Below are positions 10,493-21,479 of a stretch of DNA of 64,000 nucleotides, in pieces (position 1 is the stretch's first letter; each line of letters begins with the position of its first letter). The stretch covers positions 186,001-250,000 of the forward strand of contig JAESUZ010000420.1 of the NCBI GenBank assembly GCA_017311185.1, written 5' to 3'. The notes below the pieces were generated by a model that was not told where the DNA came from, did no database searches, and was given only the letters and a program-made list of their open reading frames with translations. This stretch comes from Proteles cristata cristata. Taxonomy: Eukaryota > Chordata > Mammalia > Carnivora > Hyaenidae. Made by a program: the position numbers and the translations under genes.

Positions 10493-10865
10493 CTAACTGA
10501 ATGTCTTCTTTGAAAACAATGTCTATTCTGGTGCTCTGCCCAACTTTTAATAACAGTATTTGGGGGGTTTTTTGGTGTTGTGTTATATAAGTTCTTTACA
10601 TATTTTGGATACTAATCCTTTATCAGATAACGTCATTTACAAATATCCTCTCCCATTCTGTAAGTTGTCTCTTGATTTTGTTGATTGTTTCCCTTGCTGT
10701 GCAGAAGCTTTTTATTTTTTATTTTGATGTAGTCCCAGTAGTTTATTTTTGCTTTTGTTTCCCTTGCCATCAATTCTTTTTTGAATGTTGAGAGAAAACC
10801 TCTTATCAAATTCACTCTGTGTGTGCTGAAAATGCCTCAATATTTTCCACTTTATTATCTTTTTA

Positions 10866-11079
10866 AATGTTTGTTCTACAACAAACACAGCATTTTTGTT
10901 TTGCTTTGCCCAGCAAATTATAGTTGCCATTCATCATGAAATCTGTGGTTTATCTTCTTTCAGTCTCTGCTTTTTTTTTTTTTTTAAACTCTTCTGGTCA
11001 TAGCACTAGCTTCTGCATCTCTATTAGGTTCTGAATTCGTTGTGTACCTTCATTTTAAATTTAAAATTGCATCCCTACA
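10866..11079. other. Unclassified sequence
   Basis: Could be further degraded L1. A T run lies near 10972-10985. No gene. Confidence 0.4.
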
Positions 11080-11299
11080 GGGGCACCTGGGTGGCCCAAT
11101 CAGTTAAGCATCCAGCTTTGGCTCAGGTCATGATCTCACCATTCATGAGGTCGAGCCTCGCATTGGGATCTGTGCTGACAGCTCAGAGCCTGGAACCTGC
11201 TTCGGATTCTGTGTCTGCCTCTCTCTTCCTTGCCCCACTCACATTCCGTGTCTCTCTCTCTCTCTCAAAAATAAATGAACATTTAAAACAATTTTTTCA
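11080..11299 (+). mobile_element. Can-SINE, full length
   Basis: Head GGGGCACCTGGGTGGCCC and tail AAAAATAAATGAACATTTAAAA. Flanks GCATCCCTACA and GTATCCCTACA. Confidence 0.95.
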
Positions 11300-11695
11300 A
11301 TGTATCCCTACATAGAAAAATGATTGAATTGTATTCTAATTAAAATAATATGGATTTTTATTTAATTACCAGTTGTGATTTACAAAAGTATCATGCAACT
11401 CATACCGTTTACATAAAATATTCAAGTAAACACGTGACTGTGTTATATGTGTGCACTTGAAAGATCCTTCAAACTGAATCAGTCCATTGGCACCAATTAG
11501 ATTGGGAACATGTTCACACGTAATCCCAGGAACATCTCCTTGTGGCTGACCTGTAACACTGTATATGCTGCACCTACCCCACAGGTGCCCTACCATGTAG
11601 CAAATATATTTCACATGATGCGGTTATCAGAGTGCACATGTGTTTGTCCTATCGAAGAAAATGGAACTTAACAGAGAAACAGCTTACATGGATTC
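11300..11695. other. Unclassified sequence
   Basis: No gene. Possibly old LINE sequence, but I see no diagnostic motif. Confidence 0.4.
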
Positions 11696-11808
11696 AGTTT
11701 TCAAATTCTAAAACTTAAAACTAAGAACTAGCCCTTCAGTCACATTAGTCACAGCTCAAGCGCTCAGTGGTTACCTGTGCCTGGGGGCTACTGTATTGGG
11801 TAGCATGA
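11696..11808 (+). mobile_element. hAT-Charlie-type fossil, right end
   Basis: Shows the other terminus of the hAT family seen at 5177: ACTAGCCCTTCAGTCACATTAG, GCTCAGTGGTTACCTGTG, GGGGCTACTGTATTGGGTAG. The consensus end is GTGGCTACCGTATTGGACAG. Only this side is recognisable. Confidence 0.6.
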
Positions 11809-12032
11809 CAGAAATACAGAATCACAACAATAAATGGCCTAAGCAATTCCTCTGCTTAGTTTCTTCCTTAAATAAGCTCTGCATGTGTGCACGAAAGGGC
11901 ATACAGGACAGTGGTCGTTAACCAGAACAACACTTAAATCCATCAATCGGGTGATAGCCAAAAAAAAAACCAAAAAACAAAAAACAACCATGATGGTGTA
12001 TCCATTCTAAGGAATTTTATGTGCCCCAGTTT
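11809..12032. other. Unclassified sequence with A-rich run
   Basis: An A/CA-rich low-complexity stretch lies at about 11960-11990. Nothing else can be named. Confidence 0.5.
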
Positions 12033-12248
12033 AAATTTTTTTTAATGTTTATCTATTTTTTGAGAGAGAGAGAGACAGCATGCGAGGGAGGGAGGGACAG
12101 AGAAAGAGGGATACACAGAATCCGAAGCAGGCTCCAGGCTCTGAGCTGGCAGCACAGAGCCCGACATGAAGCTCAAACCCACGAACTGTGTTGTGAGATA
12201 ATGATCTGCGCCGAAGTCAAACACTTAACTGAGCCACCCAGGCGCCCC
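12033..12248 (-). mobile_element. Can-SINE, full length
   Basis: Ends GAGCCACCCAGGCGCCCC. Flanks TGTGCCCCAGTTTAAA and TGTGCCACCGTTTAAAA. Confidence 0.94.
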
Positions 12249-12364
12249 TATGTGCCACCGTTTAAAACGGATACTTAGTTAGATCTCTAAGACATATTAC
12301 TAGGTGGGGAGAGGGAAAAGGCAAATTGTACAGTGTGATGTAATTATTTTTAAAATAGCACATT

Positions 12365-12527
12365 GGGGCACCTGGGTGGCTCAGTCTGAGTGTCTGGCTC
12401 TTGACTTCAGGGTCATGAGATCCAGCCCAGCATTGGCTCCGTGCTGAGCATGGAGCCTGCTTGGTATTCTCTTTCTTCCTCTCCCTCCCCCACCCCCAAA
12501 CTGCACACTTGCTCTCTCTAAAAATAA

Positions 12528-12570
<43 letters not shown>

Positions 12571-12571
12571 A
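12365..12571 (+). mobile_element. Can-SINE with expanded AAAT tail
   Basis: Head GGGGCACCTGGGTGGCTC; part of the tRNA-like region is deleted. Its tail has grown into an (AAAT)n tract at 12527-12571. Flanks AGCACATT and ACCACATT. Confidence 0.92.
12527..12571. repeat. (AAAT)n microsatellite
   Basis: About 11 AAAT units that grew from the SINE tail; likely length-variable. Confidence 0.92.
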
Positions 12572-12593
12572 AGTACCACATTCTAAAATCGAT

Positions 12594-12630
12594 TAGATGG
12601 ATGGATGGATGGATGGATAGATAGATAATA
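12594..12630. repeat. (GGAT)n / (GATA)n microsatellite
   Basis: Five to six GGAT units passing into GATA units, 23 bp after the AAAT tract. Confidence 0.9.
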
Positions 12631-13297
12631 GACAAACAGACACCAGAGTGGCTACCTCTGTGCTTCTGTGGAGGGAGAGAGAAAACTTAGACTAACTGAT
12701 ATTTAATAAGAAGAATACATTAATGTAGTACTTATATAATTAAAATTAACTTGGGGGAAGAAAAGAACTTAAGGGGAAGTCTTGATAAGTGGAAAGATGA
12801 ACGAAGACACCAATTAACTAGAATTAACTGCAATACAGATTATGTGATGTCTAAATAAGTGTTATCACATGGTTATATTTAGTGCATATGTCAAAAGTAA
12901 TTTTTCAAAAAGAAGATGCACAAATTATATAGTGGCCTCTCTGTAAACTGAAAATGGGAAACGCCGGTGATCAGAACTAATTTACAAGGCTCATTTCCAC
13001 CAGCACTTTGGCTGGCATCCAGTGTCGCCATCACCCACTGCTGTTGCATGAAGAGCTTCCAGACCCGGTTGGCGTCCAACCCACAGCCCTCAACATTTTC
13101 CATTTGTTCCTGTAGTTCCCATTTTCCATATCTGCCATTTTTTTCTTCCGCTTTCTTTGTTTCTTAAATATAGACATTGATTAAGTGGTAATTAGGATCT
13201 AAACAACATAACCTTTCTCAGGAAAGAGGGAGCTGGGAAATCTATGGGTTTGAGATCCTCAATGGGCCCTCCTTTACCTTAGAAAAATCCAGTTCCA
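12631..13297. other. Mostly unclassified sequence
   Basis: The first 110 bases (GTGGCTACCTCTGTGCTTCTG and following) could be an old L1 3' end. The stretch 12950-13140 is more mixed in base composition and unnamed. No gene. Confidence 0.4.
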
Positions 13298-13542
13298 GGA
13301 GTGCCTGGCTGGCTCAGTCCATTTAAGCGCCTGACCCTTGACTTAGGCTCAGGTCATGATCTCAGGGTTTGTGAGTTCTAGCCCCACATCAGGCTCTGTG
13401 CTGATGGTGCAGAGTCTGCTTGGGATTCTTTGTCTTCCTTTCTCTCTCTTTGCCCCTCCCCTGCTTGCTCGCTCTCTCTCTCTCCCTCTCTCAAAAATAA
13501 ATAAATAAACATTAAAAAAATCTTTAATTAAAAAAGAGAAAA
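13298..13542 (+). mobile_element. Can-SINE, full length
   Basis: Head AGGAGTGCCTGGCTGGCTC and a long A-rich tail. Flanks AGAAAAATCCAGTTCCA and AGAAAAACCCAGTTTCA. Confidence 0.94.
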
Positions 13543-13899
13543 AGAAAAACCCAGTTTCAAATGAATAGATACCCAGTGCCAGTTTTTTGCTTTCCCAGTA
13601 ATTCCTGTTTGCCCCAGGGTCTATAGGACAGGGATTGATAAATTTAATCTTTATCCCAAACTGCCCTTTCTCCACAAGACATTGATTGAGTAAATAGATC
13701 AGTCAAGACAACAAAATCAGCAGACAGACCAGAGAATCTTCTCAAACTTCGCATAAACACATCCTGAAACTGGAGTTTCTTGGGAGCCTTTGGTTCAAAC
13801 CGTTCCCGAAATTGAAATTGCATTCCACTTCTGTAAGATCTCAGCCTTTTGCTAAGACAGAGTTATGGAAACTACCTAAGCGGTAGACATGCGTGTCTA
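13543..13899. other. Unclassified sequence
   Basis: No gene or named repeat. Confidence 0.45.
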
Positions 13900-14425
13900 T
13901 GAATAAAGCCAAAATGAATTAATCTGCAAAAAGTAGAACCACAACCCCAACAAAGATGGCATGATTCATACTGGAATGACAGAAAGGAAACGTAAACAGG
14001 AGAGCATCACCTTCGGAAAGCAGAAAGCATGAGGACAAGATAGGACCTAATATAATAGAAATAAAAAGGCTTAGGCAACCCAATTAGAAACAAAACACTT
14101 CAGGTTTTTAAAATCTAGTCGTATCATGTTTTCAAGAGACCAGCCTAATGGAAAGGGAATCAGAAGTGTTGAGGGGCGAAAAAACGTGTTAAGGGGAAAA
14201 GGGAGGGTGTTCTAGAATATACCAGGAATACAAACAGAAAGGAAACAGGACAGCAATAGCAATTCTAGATGAAAGAGGACATATCACCAAAACATTTTAA
14301 GCAAAGTGTTATTTTTTATGGTAGAAGGTACAGTCTCCCTAAAGGATAATAACTTTTATGAATGTCTGAAATAAAAAGCAAAGCACCGATGGGGGAAAAA
14401 AAGAGAGAAATTGTCAAAGAAAGTA
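13900..14425 (+). mobile_element. L1 LINE ORF2 fragment, old
   Basis: A-rich sense-strand sequence typical of the ORF2 endonuclease region, with AGCAATAGCAATTCTAGATG and AAAGAGGACATATCACC. Frames are fully degraded. Probably one element with 15430-16590. Confidence 0.5.
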
Positions 14426-14681
14426 AGAATCTGTTTTGTGTTTTTAAACCATTCCTATTGTAATCATCAGTTATTTTTCTGGTAAGAGTCTTACCCGAGC
14501 TCTTCCTGATTCCAGGACAATGTACATAGTTTCTATGCTGCCTGAGCTCATTATAACTAGATCAATAAGAAACATTAACCCCCTGTGATAAATGGAGCTT
14601 ACAGCGTTGAGGAAACAGGCAAAATTCTCTGCTACACACACTCTAGCAAATGCCATTTCCTGCATCAAACAGTTCTTGTTT
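14426..14681. other. Unclassified sequence
   Basis: Lies between L1-like blocks. No gene or diagnostic repeat motif. Confidence 0.4.
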
Positions 14682-14835
14682 GGGGCACCTGAGTGGCTGA
14701 GGCCGTTGAGCGTCCAACTCTTGGTTTCAGCTCAGGTCATGATCTCCTGGGTTTGTGGGATCCAGCCCCTGGGTCAGGCTGTGCGCTACCAGCATAGATC
14801 CTCTCTCTCTCAAAATAAATAAACTTAAAACAAAA
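14682..14835 (+). mobile_element. Can-SINE with internal deletion
   Basis: Head and tRNA-like part are present (GGGGCACCTGAGTGGCTG), but most of the CT-rich body is gone before CTCTCTCAAAATAAATAAAC. Flanks CAAACAGTTCTTGTTT and AAAACAATTGCTGTTT. Confidence 0.9.
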
Positions 14836-15052
14836 CAATTGCTGTTTTAAATTTTTAAGTCAACAAGTCCTTGAAACTATTAAAACCAATCTCTGACTTT
14901 AAGAAAGTTCCTTGCCTTTCTTAGTTATCAAACGTAGATGAAAACTTAATTTTATGATGAAAGAAATTCATGTAAGTACAGATTTAACTTAATTTTATGG
15001 CTAGCATGTAAATATCTATTTAACATGGTACGTGTGTGTGTGTGTTATATTT

Positions 15053-15265
15053 CTTTTTTTTTTTAATTTCTAGGAGAGAGAGAGAGAGAGAGACAGCGTG
15101 AGCAGGGGAGGGTCAGAGAGAGAGGGAGACACAGACTGAAATAGACTCCAGGCTCTGAGCTGGCAGTCAGCACAGAGCCCGATGCGGGGCTCGAACCCAC
15201 AAACCGCAAGATCATGACCTAAGCGAAAGTAGGACACTTAACCGACTAAGCCACCCAGGCGCCCC
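15053..15265 (-). mobile_element. Can-SINE, young subfamily
   Basis: Carries GAGCTGGCAGTCAGCACAG and TTTCTAGGAGAGAG, the complement of the young-subfamily marks. Ends CCACCCAGGCGCCCC. It lies in a GT-rich flank (GTGTGTGTGT before, AATGTGTGTGTG after). Confidence 0.95.
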
Positions 15266-15298
15266 AATGTGTGTGTGTTTTAAGAGAGATCTTACTGT

Positions 15299-15408
15299 AG
15301 AGGTAGCTGGCTGGCTTAGTCAGTAGAGCATGCAGTTTTTAATCTTGGGGTCCTGAGTTTGAGCCCACATTAGGGGTAGAGTTTACCTAAAAAAAAAAAA
15401 AAAGAAAT
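15299..15408 (+). mobile_element. Short pan-carnivore-type Can-SINE
   Basis: GAGGTAGCTGGCTGGCTTAG, then GTAGAGTTTACCTAAAAAA. No CT-rich body. Confidence 0.85.
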
Positions 15409-16057
15409 ATAAGTAAAAACCAGTGTTTTGCATTCTCAAAAGAGCTAGAGTCAATGCTTCTTTAACTTAGAGGTTTTTCTTAAGTGCCACTGAGTTTATT
15501 GCCTCAAATTTAAAGCAAGACTGAGGCAAAGAATGTGGGAATTAAGGTAATTATTTCTATGGGGTTATGAGAAATATTGACAAAACTAAAATTGAACAAG
15601 AGATTAACAAACCTCATTCTGACACAACAAAATATAAGATAATCAGATATGAATAACAGAACTAATAAATGTTACATAATAGATACGTATCCAAAAATAC
15701 ATATGATCTTCAAACATACATAGAAAATAACAAATAAAAAAATGATATATTAGGCCAAACAAAACCTTAAATAAATTCCACAGGAAGAAATTGCACAAGT
15801 CAAATTATATGATAAAAACAAATAATGAATGAATCATATCAGGGTAATGAAAAACATCAGCATACGCAGAATTTTTTGAATCACCCATATAAATTACTTT
15901 GGAAAAAGAGGGGAAAAAAACCTCTGGTTTCCATTAATGGACCAAAGAACACTACCTTTCAAAATTGATGAGATGTAGGCAACCCAGTAATCAGAAGCAA
16001 AATCATAATTCTAAATGCTTTTATTAAGACAGAATGAAAAGGAATGAAATGTTTCTT

Positions 16058-16170
16058 TTTTCTTGTAGAGAGAGAGTGCTTGCTAGCAGGGGCGAGGGGC
16101 AGAGGGAGAAGGAGAGAATCCTAAGCAGGCTCCATGCTCAGTGCAGGGCTCAACTCCACGCCCTGGGATC
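16058..16170 (-). mobile_element. Can-SINE, 5'-truncated
   Basis: Holds the tail end, GA-rich zone and GCTCCATGCTCAGTGCAGGGCTC, but no GCCACCCAGG head. Perfect-length flanks ATGAAATGTTTCT and ATGAAATATTTCT show it inserted in this truncated form. Confidence 0.88.
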
Positions 16171-16200
16171 AATGAAATATTTCTGATAAAAAGGGGTTAC

Positions 16201-16313
16201 GAGGAACGCCTTGGCCATCTCAGTTGGTGGAGCGTGTGACCTTTGATCTCAGGGTTGTGAGTTCAAGCCCCATGTTGGGTGTAGAGATTACTTAAAAATA
16301 AAATCTTAAAAGA
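16201..16313 (+). mobile_element. Short pan-carnivore-type Can-SINE
   Basis: Contains CTCAGTTGGTGGAGCGTG, GGGTTGTGAGTTCAAGCCCC and TGTAGAGATTACTTAAAAATAA. The head is diverged. Confidence 0.88.
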
Positions 16314-16590
16314 AAGGTGGGAGAGGAGTTATAAAAAGAACTAAAAGGAGCAAAATAGCAGGGAGATGGAATCAAGCCTAATAAAAGCAGACACGACAAA
16401 AATGTTAAATCTGTGATCTGGGTCTCTGATGAAATCAATAAAATAAAATAACTCTAGAGAGATTTATCAAGGAAAATAGAGTGCATATTTCAAAATTTGG
16501 AAATAAAAAGGAGGTTTTGCTCAAGATCCAGTTGAGATTTAAAAAGATATAAAAGAATATTTAGTCAATTCTGTGCTAATTAATTTTTAT

Positions 16591-16640
16591 TTGTTTTTAA
16601 GTTTGTGAGAGACAGAATGAGTGGGAGAGGGGCAAAAAGG

Positions 16641-16677
<37 letters not shown>

Positions 16678-16810
16678 TCCCAAGCAGGCCCTGTGCTGCC
16701 TGTGCAGAGCCCAGCCCGATGAGGGGCTCAATCCCACAAAGCTGTGAGATCGTGACCTGAGCAGAAACCAAGAATCAGACACTCAACCAACTGAGCCACT
16801 CGGGTGCCTC
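16591..16810 (-). mobile_element. Can-SINE with GA expansion
   Basis: Flanked by GCTAATTAATTTTT and ACTAATTAATTTTT. GAGA units expand at about 16640-16675. Confidence 0.94.
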
Positions 16811-16975
16811 ACTAATTAATTTTTTAGATTATTTATGGGTTTTTTTTTTTTTGAATTGGGATGTATGAGGACCAGTGGTTACTAATAGATTTCCAAATAC
16901 TCAGCATTTCCCACATTCCTGAAATATGTGAGGTTTTTCTTTAAATAATATTTTATTTAAGAATTGATATTTAGA

Positions 16976-17189
16976 GGGGCATCTGGGTGGCTGAGTCAGT
17001 TAAGTGTTTGACTCTTAATTTCAGCTCAGGTCATGATCTCCAGGTTTGTGAGATCAAGCCCCGTGTTGTGCTCTGTGCTAACAGCATAGAGCCTGCTTGG
17101 GATTCTCTCTCCCCCTCTCTCTGCTCCTTTCCTCCTCACATTTTCTCTCTCTTTCTCTCTCTCTCTCAAATAAATAAATAAACTTAAAA
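16976..17189 (+). mobile_element. Can-SINE, full length
   Basis: Head GGGGCATCTGGGTGGCTG, tail AAATAAATAAATAAACTTAAAA. Confidence 0.93.
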
Positions 17190-18004
17190 ATATGTGATTT
17201 TTATAAATGAGCTTGGTATACAGTTTTTGTGACATGATTTTGAAGTTTTGATGTGGCTTTCCCAGAAATACGAACATCTTTTCCTTCTCTGTGCTCTGAT
17301 ATCATTTATATAGAAGTAGAATTGTCTATTTACTGGGTATTTAGGAGAATTCCTCTGAGAAACCCTCAGGGTCTGGTGGATTTTTCACAGGGAGCCGGTT
17401 GATAATATTCTCTATTTTGCTCCTGTACTTGCTTATATTTTTCTAGAATATCATCTATTCCAGTCAGATTGTCAAATTTAATTGCACAAAGTTTTGCAAG
17501 GTGCTAAGTCTTTTCATTTCTTCTGCATGATGTTATTTCTGCCTCATCTTTAATATTGGTTTTCCTCCTTTTTTAAAAAAATTAGCCAACTCAGATTTTA
17601 TTCATTTTACTCTAACTGACCCCATCCCAAAGAATTGGTTAGGATTAACCAATTTCACTTTTTTAAAAAAAATTATTGTCTTTTCAAATTCACTAATTTC
17701 TTCATTGTTTTCTTCCTTCCGATTTCTTGAGATATGTGTTGTTCTTTTGCTCACTTCTTCAGTTGCACACCAAATTCTTTTATTTTCATTGCTTTCTTTA
17801 CTGACATGTTGGTTGAAGGCTATGCAGTTTCCTCCTCACCCAGCTCTAGCTATGTGACATAGGTCATGCCATCTATTAAACTTTATTTCATTATTCAAGA
17901 TAATGGGGAAATTTTGGGTTACAGGTTTTCTCTGATCTCTCCCTGAATTTCTCTCCCACTCCAAGGGTTGGTAAGTTTTTCCTTCTAATTATTTTCCTTT
18001 TAAA

Positions 18005-18188
18005 AAAGTTTTAAACATTTTTTAATGTTTTATTTGTTTGAGAGAGAGAGAGACAAAGAGAATGAGTGGGGCAGAGAGAGAGGGAGACCCAGAATCCATG
18101 AAGCAGGCTGTAAGCTGCCAGCACAGAGCCCAATGCGGGGCTCAAACTCACAAACCGTGAGCCACTGACTGAGCCACCCGGATACCCC
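18005..18188 (-). mobile_element. Can-SINE with head deletion
   Basis: Minus copy ending GAGCCACCCGGATACCCC. The section that usually reads GATCATGACCTGAGC is missing. Confidence 0.9.
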
Positions 18189-18613
18189 TCTAGTTTTCTT
18201 ATATTGTAACTTGAAAATGGTCTGTGCTGTTTGTACTGTTTTGAATTTTGTTAGGATTTTCTTCATGGCCCAACATACAGTCCATTATTGTAAAAATTCC
18301 ACAGGCACATGGAAAGGTGTATCCTTCTATTATCAGTGTATAGCATTTGATACAAAATGACAAAATCAACTTTACTGAACGTATATTCAGATCCTCAAAG
18401 TGTTTTTAATTTCCTTATCTATCATGGGAGAGAGGAGCTCCAGTCATGTCTGTTAGCCCTTGGTGTATGTTGCAGGTTGATGCTCTGATCATTTTGATGT
18501 TGTTTTTGGTTATTTCCTCAGTCATTGCAATTTTGGCCTAATTGTGGAGTGTATGCGGCCTTGGTCATAAAATCCGCCTGTTGGTCTTCATTACGTCATT
18601 GAAACTTGGATTT

Positions 18614-18836
18614 TAAAAAATTTTTTTTAATGTTTTATTTATTTCTAGGAGAGAGAGAGAGACAGCGTGGGCAGGGGAGGGTCAGAGAGAGAGGGAGTGA
18701 CAGACTCTGAAACAGGCTCCAGGCTCTGAGCTGGCAGTCAGCACAGAGCCCGACGCGGGGCTTGAACCCACGAACCACGAGATCATGACCTAAGTGAAAG
18801 TCGGACACTCAACCGACTAAGCCACCCAGGCGCCCC
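18614..18836 (-). mobile_element. Can-SINE, young subfamily
   Basis: Young marks TTTCTAGGAGAGAG and GAGCTGGCAGTCAGCACAG. Flanks AAACTTGGATTT and AAACTTGGATTT are identical. Inserted into the L1. Confidence 0.96.
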
Positions 18837-19250
18837 AAAACTTGGATTTGATGTTGTCTGATATTAGTGTCATGAACCTAGCTTTCTTTTTTTAAACTTC
18901 ACCTGGCATGTCTTTGTTCATCCCTTTCAACCTTCCCGAGAAACTTTGACATATTCTTTGGTTTTCAACCCAAAGTCGGGTTTTGCTTTTTTGACCCAAC
19001 CTGAAAGGCTTTCTCTTTCAACTGCTTCTTTAAAAAAAGAAAAATGCCACATATGCTTATGGAAATAAGAGATGCTTTCTTTTAATTCTTTCATTTTCTA
19101 TTTTCTGTTTTTAACATCTCCTCTGTTCTCTCCAATTTGATATCAGCATTATGTTTGCTTTGCTTTGCCTCACTTCATATCTATGTGTTTCTGGTAATTT
19201 TTAGCTTTATAATTTTAGCTTGCCTTTATACTTTGAGATAATATTTTAAA

Positions 19251-19412
19251 CCTCTACTTCCTCATTTATCAATGTTAGGAAATGTCTCACCCAGCTTTTC
19301 TGGAGATTCCACAAAGTCCCCTCATTACCAAAAGTGGGGGTTGGGGACAGCCACCATGAACCCCCACCTGCCATACCTGCACTCAGGAGACTCACCTGAT
19401 TTATTTTCTTTA
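19251..19412. other. Unclassified sequence
   Basis: Short stretch between an L1 and a SINE; no feature named. Confidence 0.4.
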
Positions 19413-19625
19413 AAAGCTTTTTAATGTTTATTTATTTTTCGAAGAGAGAAAGACAGAGAGCAAGTGGGGGAGGGAGAGAGAGAGAGGGAAACACAGAATC
19501 CAAAGCAGGCTCCAGGCTCTGAGCAGTCAGCACAGAGCCCAACACGGGGCTTGAACTCACAAACTGTGAGATCATGACCTAAGCCGAAGTTGGACGCTTA
19601 ACCAACTGAGCCACGCAGACACCCC
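19413..19625 (-). mobile_element. Can-SINE, full length
   Basis: Ends GAGCCACGCAGACACCCC. Flanks GATTTATTTTCTTTA and GCTTTATTTTCTTTA. Confidence 0.95.
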
Positions 19626-20279
19626 TGCTTTATTTTCTTTATTGTCTCCTCTTCTGTCCAATCTGTTTTGTGACATGGGATGATTAGAGTAAAGGGGTTG
19701 AAAGCAGTCTAACCTCCTTTCCTGCTTTCCTGCCATCTGGGAAAAACACTGCTGGCCCCTAGCTGTTGCCCAGCGCTCTGGGAGAACAGTGAGGGGAGAC
19801 AAGGGACTTCTCCTCCAGGGGACCAAGCCTTCTCTCCTGGCTGGGACTCATCCCTCAGTGGGCTCCTCTCCAAATTGTGAATATTCCTCAGACTTTTCAG
19901 GACTTTCAGCCTTACTTTCTACCCATCCCTTAACCCCTTTTCTTGGGATATGGGGTGAAAGCTGCTTATTGTTTTAATGAAGCTTCTCTATTTCCTCCAT
20001 CGGCATTTTAAAGCCATAATGTGGCATCATAAACCTCATTCTCTTCTTCTAAATGTTCTTGGTGGGTTTTTCTTTAATCTAGATTTTGTCAGGTTTTTGT
20101 TCATTTCATTATACTGAAATAGGGAACATCTCTTTTTGTTTCTCTCCACCTTGATATTCTAGAAACCACCCTTGTTCTTTACAGCATAATACTCTGAGTA
20201 TAAATGTAGTGTAATTTAGCTAACCATCCTCTTATTGATAGAGAGGTTAATTAATGAATGGAGCTGACATTGAATGCCC
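19626..20279. other. Unclassified sequence
   Basis: No gene or named repeat. Small open frames near 19790-19980 show no domain. Confidence 0.45.
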
Positions 20280-20640
20280 AGTGTGAGAAGGAAGCAGGGA
20301 AATGATCATGTCTACATAGAACTTGTGGAATCATTAATTGATACAGTCCCCAAAAGGTGTCATCTATCAAAGATCTTGAAGACACCTGAGCTCTTTAATT
20401 CAAAAATCCTGTGTGTAGAAATTGATGTTAAGCAAATAATTATAGCAGAGGCAAATGATAACAATGAAAGCATCTGGACTGGTGCTTTATTTGGAAAAGC
20501 AGAAGTGTTGGAAACACAGTTATTCAACAATTAAGGACTGGTTGGCAAATCAGTGTACCTCCACCTAATGACATTTATGCAGCCATTAGTTACTATGAAG
20601 GGGGTAGTTAAGAGACCTTATGTTATTGGCAGAGAGATGG
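20280..20640 (+). mobile_element. L1 LINE 3' fragment, old
   Basis: TTATTCAACAATTAAGGACTG, GTACCTCCACCTAATGACAT and ATGCAGCCATTAGTTACTATG match the old L1M end of ORF2/3' UTR. The 86-codon open frame inside it (20274-20534) is unlike ORF2 and likely chance. Confidence 0.55.
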
Positions 20641-20763
20641 CCTGAGGAGCACTGCCCTGTTGTGTTTTTCATCTTCTTGACCTTACAGTAAGTGGAATCC
20701 TGCCCAGATTCTGGTAGTAAAGTAATACCTAGTCCTGGTTCTGGTAAAGTTAGCACAGCCCTG

Positions 20764-20986
20764 GGGGCATCTGGGTGGCTCAGTCAGTTGAGCATCTGAC
20801 TTCAGCTCAGGTCACGATCTTGCTGTTCATGGGTTCAAGCCCCGCATCGGGCTCTGTGCTGACAGCTCAGAGCCTGGAGCCTGCTTCAGATTCTCTGTCT
20901 CCTTCTCTCCCTGTCCCTCCCTTGCTCGTGCTCTGTCTCTCAAAAAACAAAGCATTAAAATTTTTTTCTTTAATTAAAAAAAAAAG
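20764..20986 (+). mobile_element. Can-SINE, full length
   Basis: Head GGGGGCATCTGGGTGGCTC, tail with AAAGCATTAAAATTTTTTTC, followed by a short GTGTGTGTGC stretch. Confidence 0.93.
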
Positions 20987-21351
20987 GTATGTGTGTGTGT
21001 GCGCACAGTGCATGTGTACACACCCACACATGTTTCCTAGGAGTGTTTTCAAAAGTAGATAAGCTAGAGAAAATTATTTCTACCAACCTCACTTCTATGG
21101 CGAGCATGGAATGTATTTGAAAGAAATTTCTTGATAAACTACTTAGAAGGGAGTATGAAACACAAATGAGTTGAATGTGGTCAGAACTGCTTTGCAAGAG
21201 ACAGGCAGAAGAATCTTCTGGTTTATTCCAGAAGTGGAAAGGGAGGAGTGGGAAGATGTGTCAGGGCTTCCCAAGACCACTGTCAGGTTTGATGTCTTTC
21301 TAGAAGGACTCCTAGAACTCAGAAGAGCTGTTATAGTCACGGGTAAAGGTT
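20987..21351. other. Unclassified sequence
   Basis: A small GT/CA-rich patch lies at 20990-21030. Otherwise unnamed. Confidence 0.4.
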
Positions 21352-21473
21352 TTCTTTTTTCCTTTATTTTGAGAGAGAGAGAGAGAGAGAGAGAGACTCC
21401 CAAGTCGAGTCCAGTGTAGGACTCCAGCTCACCAAGTCAGCCACCTAACCGACTAAGCCACCCAGCTGCCCCC
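21352..21473 (-). mobile_element. Can-SINE, internally deleted
   Basis: Tail, an expanded (GA)n at about 21370-21396, then the tRNA-like head ending AAGCCACCCAGCTGCCCC. The CT-rich body and middle are missing. Confidence 0.85.
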
Positions 21474-21479
21474 ACAGTT

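Larger units (their letters stand above)
9080..10865 (-). mobile_element. L1 LINE, 3' 1.5 kb of sequence
   Basis: Minus-strand L1 with its poly-A end at 9080-9090 directly against the preceding L1. The 3' UTR (TTATTTGAATATAGTGGACA) leads into the ORF2 C-terminus (GTCCCTCCATGCATCCATA, AATAATGCTGCAATAAACATA, AGTGGCTGCACCAATTTACAT, GATACTAATCCTTTATCAG). Frames are broken. SINEs interrupt it at 9103-9313 and 10276-10492, and GT units expand at 9837-9856. Confidence 0.88.
15430..16590 (+). mobile_element. L1 LINE ORF2 fragment, old
   Basis: Sense-strand ORF2 sequence. CATATGATCTTCAAACATAC and ATATTAGGCCAAACAAAACC match the end of the endonuclease domain; GAGAGATTTATCAAGGAAAA matches the PLARLIKK-type linker. 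Many stops. Interrupted by SINEs at 16058 and 16201. Confidence 0.75.
17195..19250 (-). mobile_element. L1 LINE ORF2, about 1.6 kb of sequence
   Basis: Reverse-complement ORF2. The reverse-transcriptase start is at lower coordinates (GGGTCTGGTGGATTTTTCAC), then the linker (TCAAATTCACTAATTTC), then the endonuclease at about 18230-19250 (TTCTTCATGGCCCAACATAC, TGATGTTGTCTGATATTAG). Order and strand are consistent with one old element. SINEs interrupt at 18005 and 18614. Confidence 0.8.
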
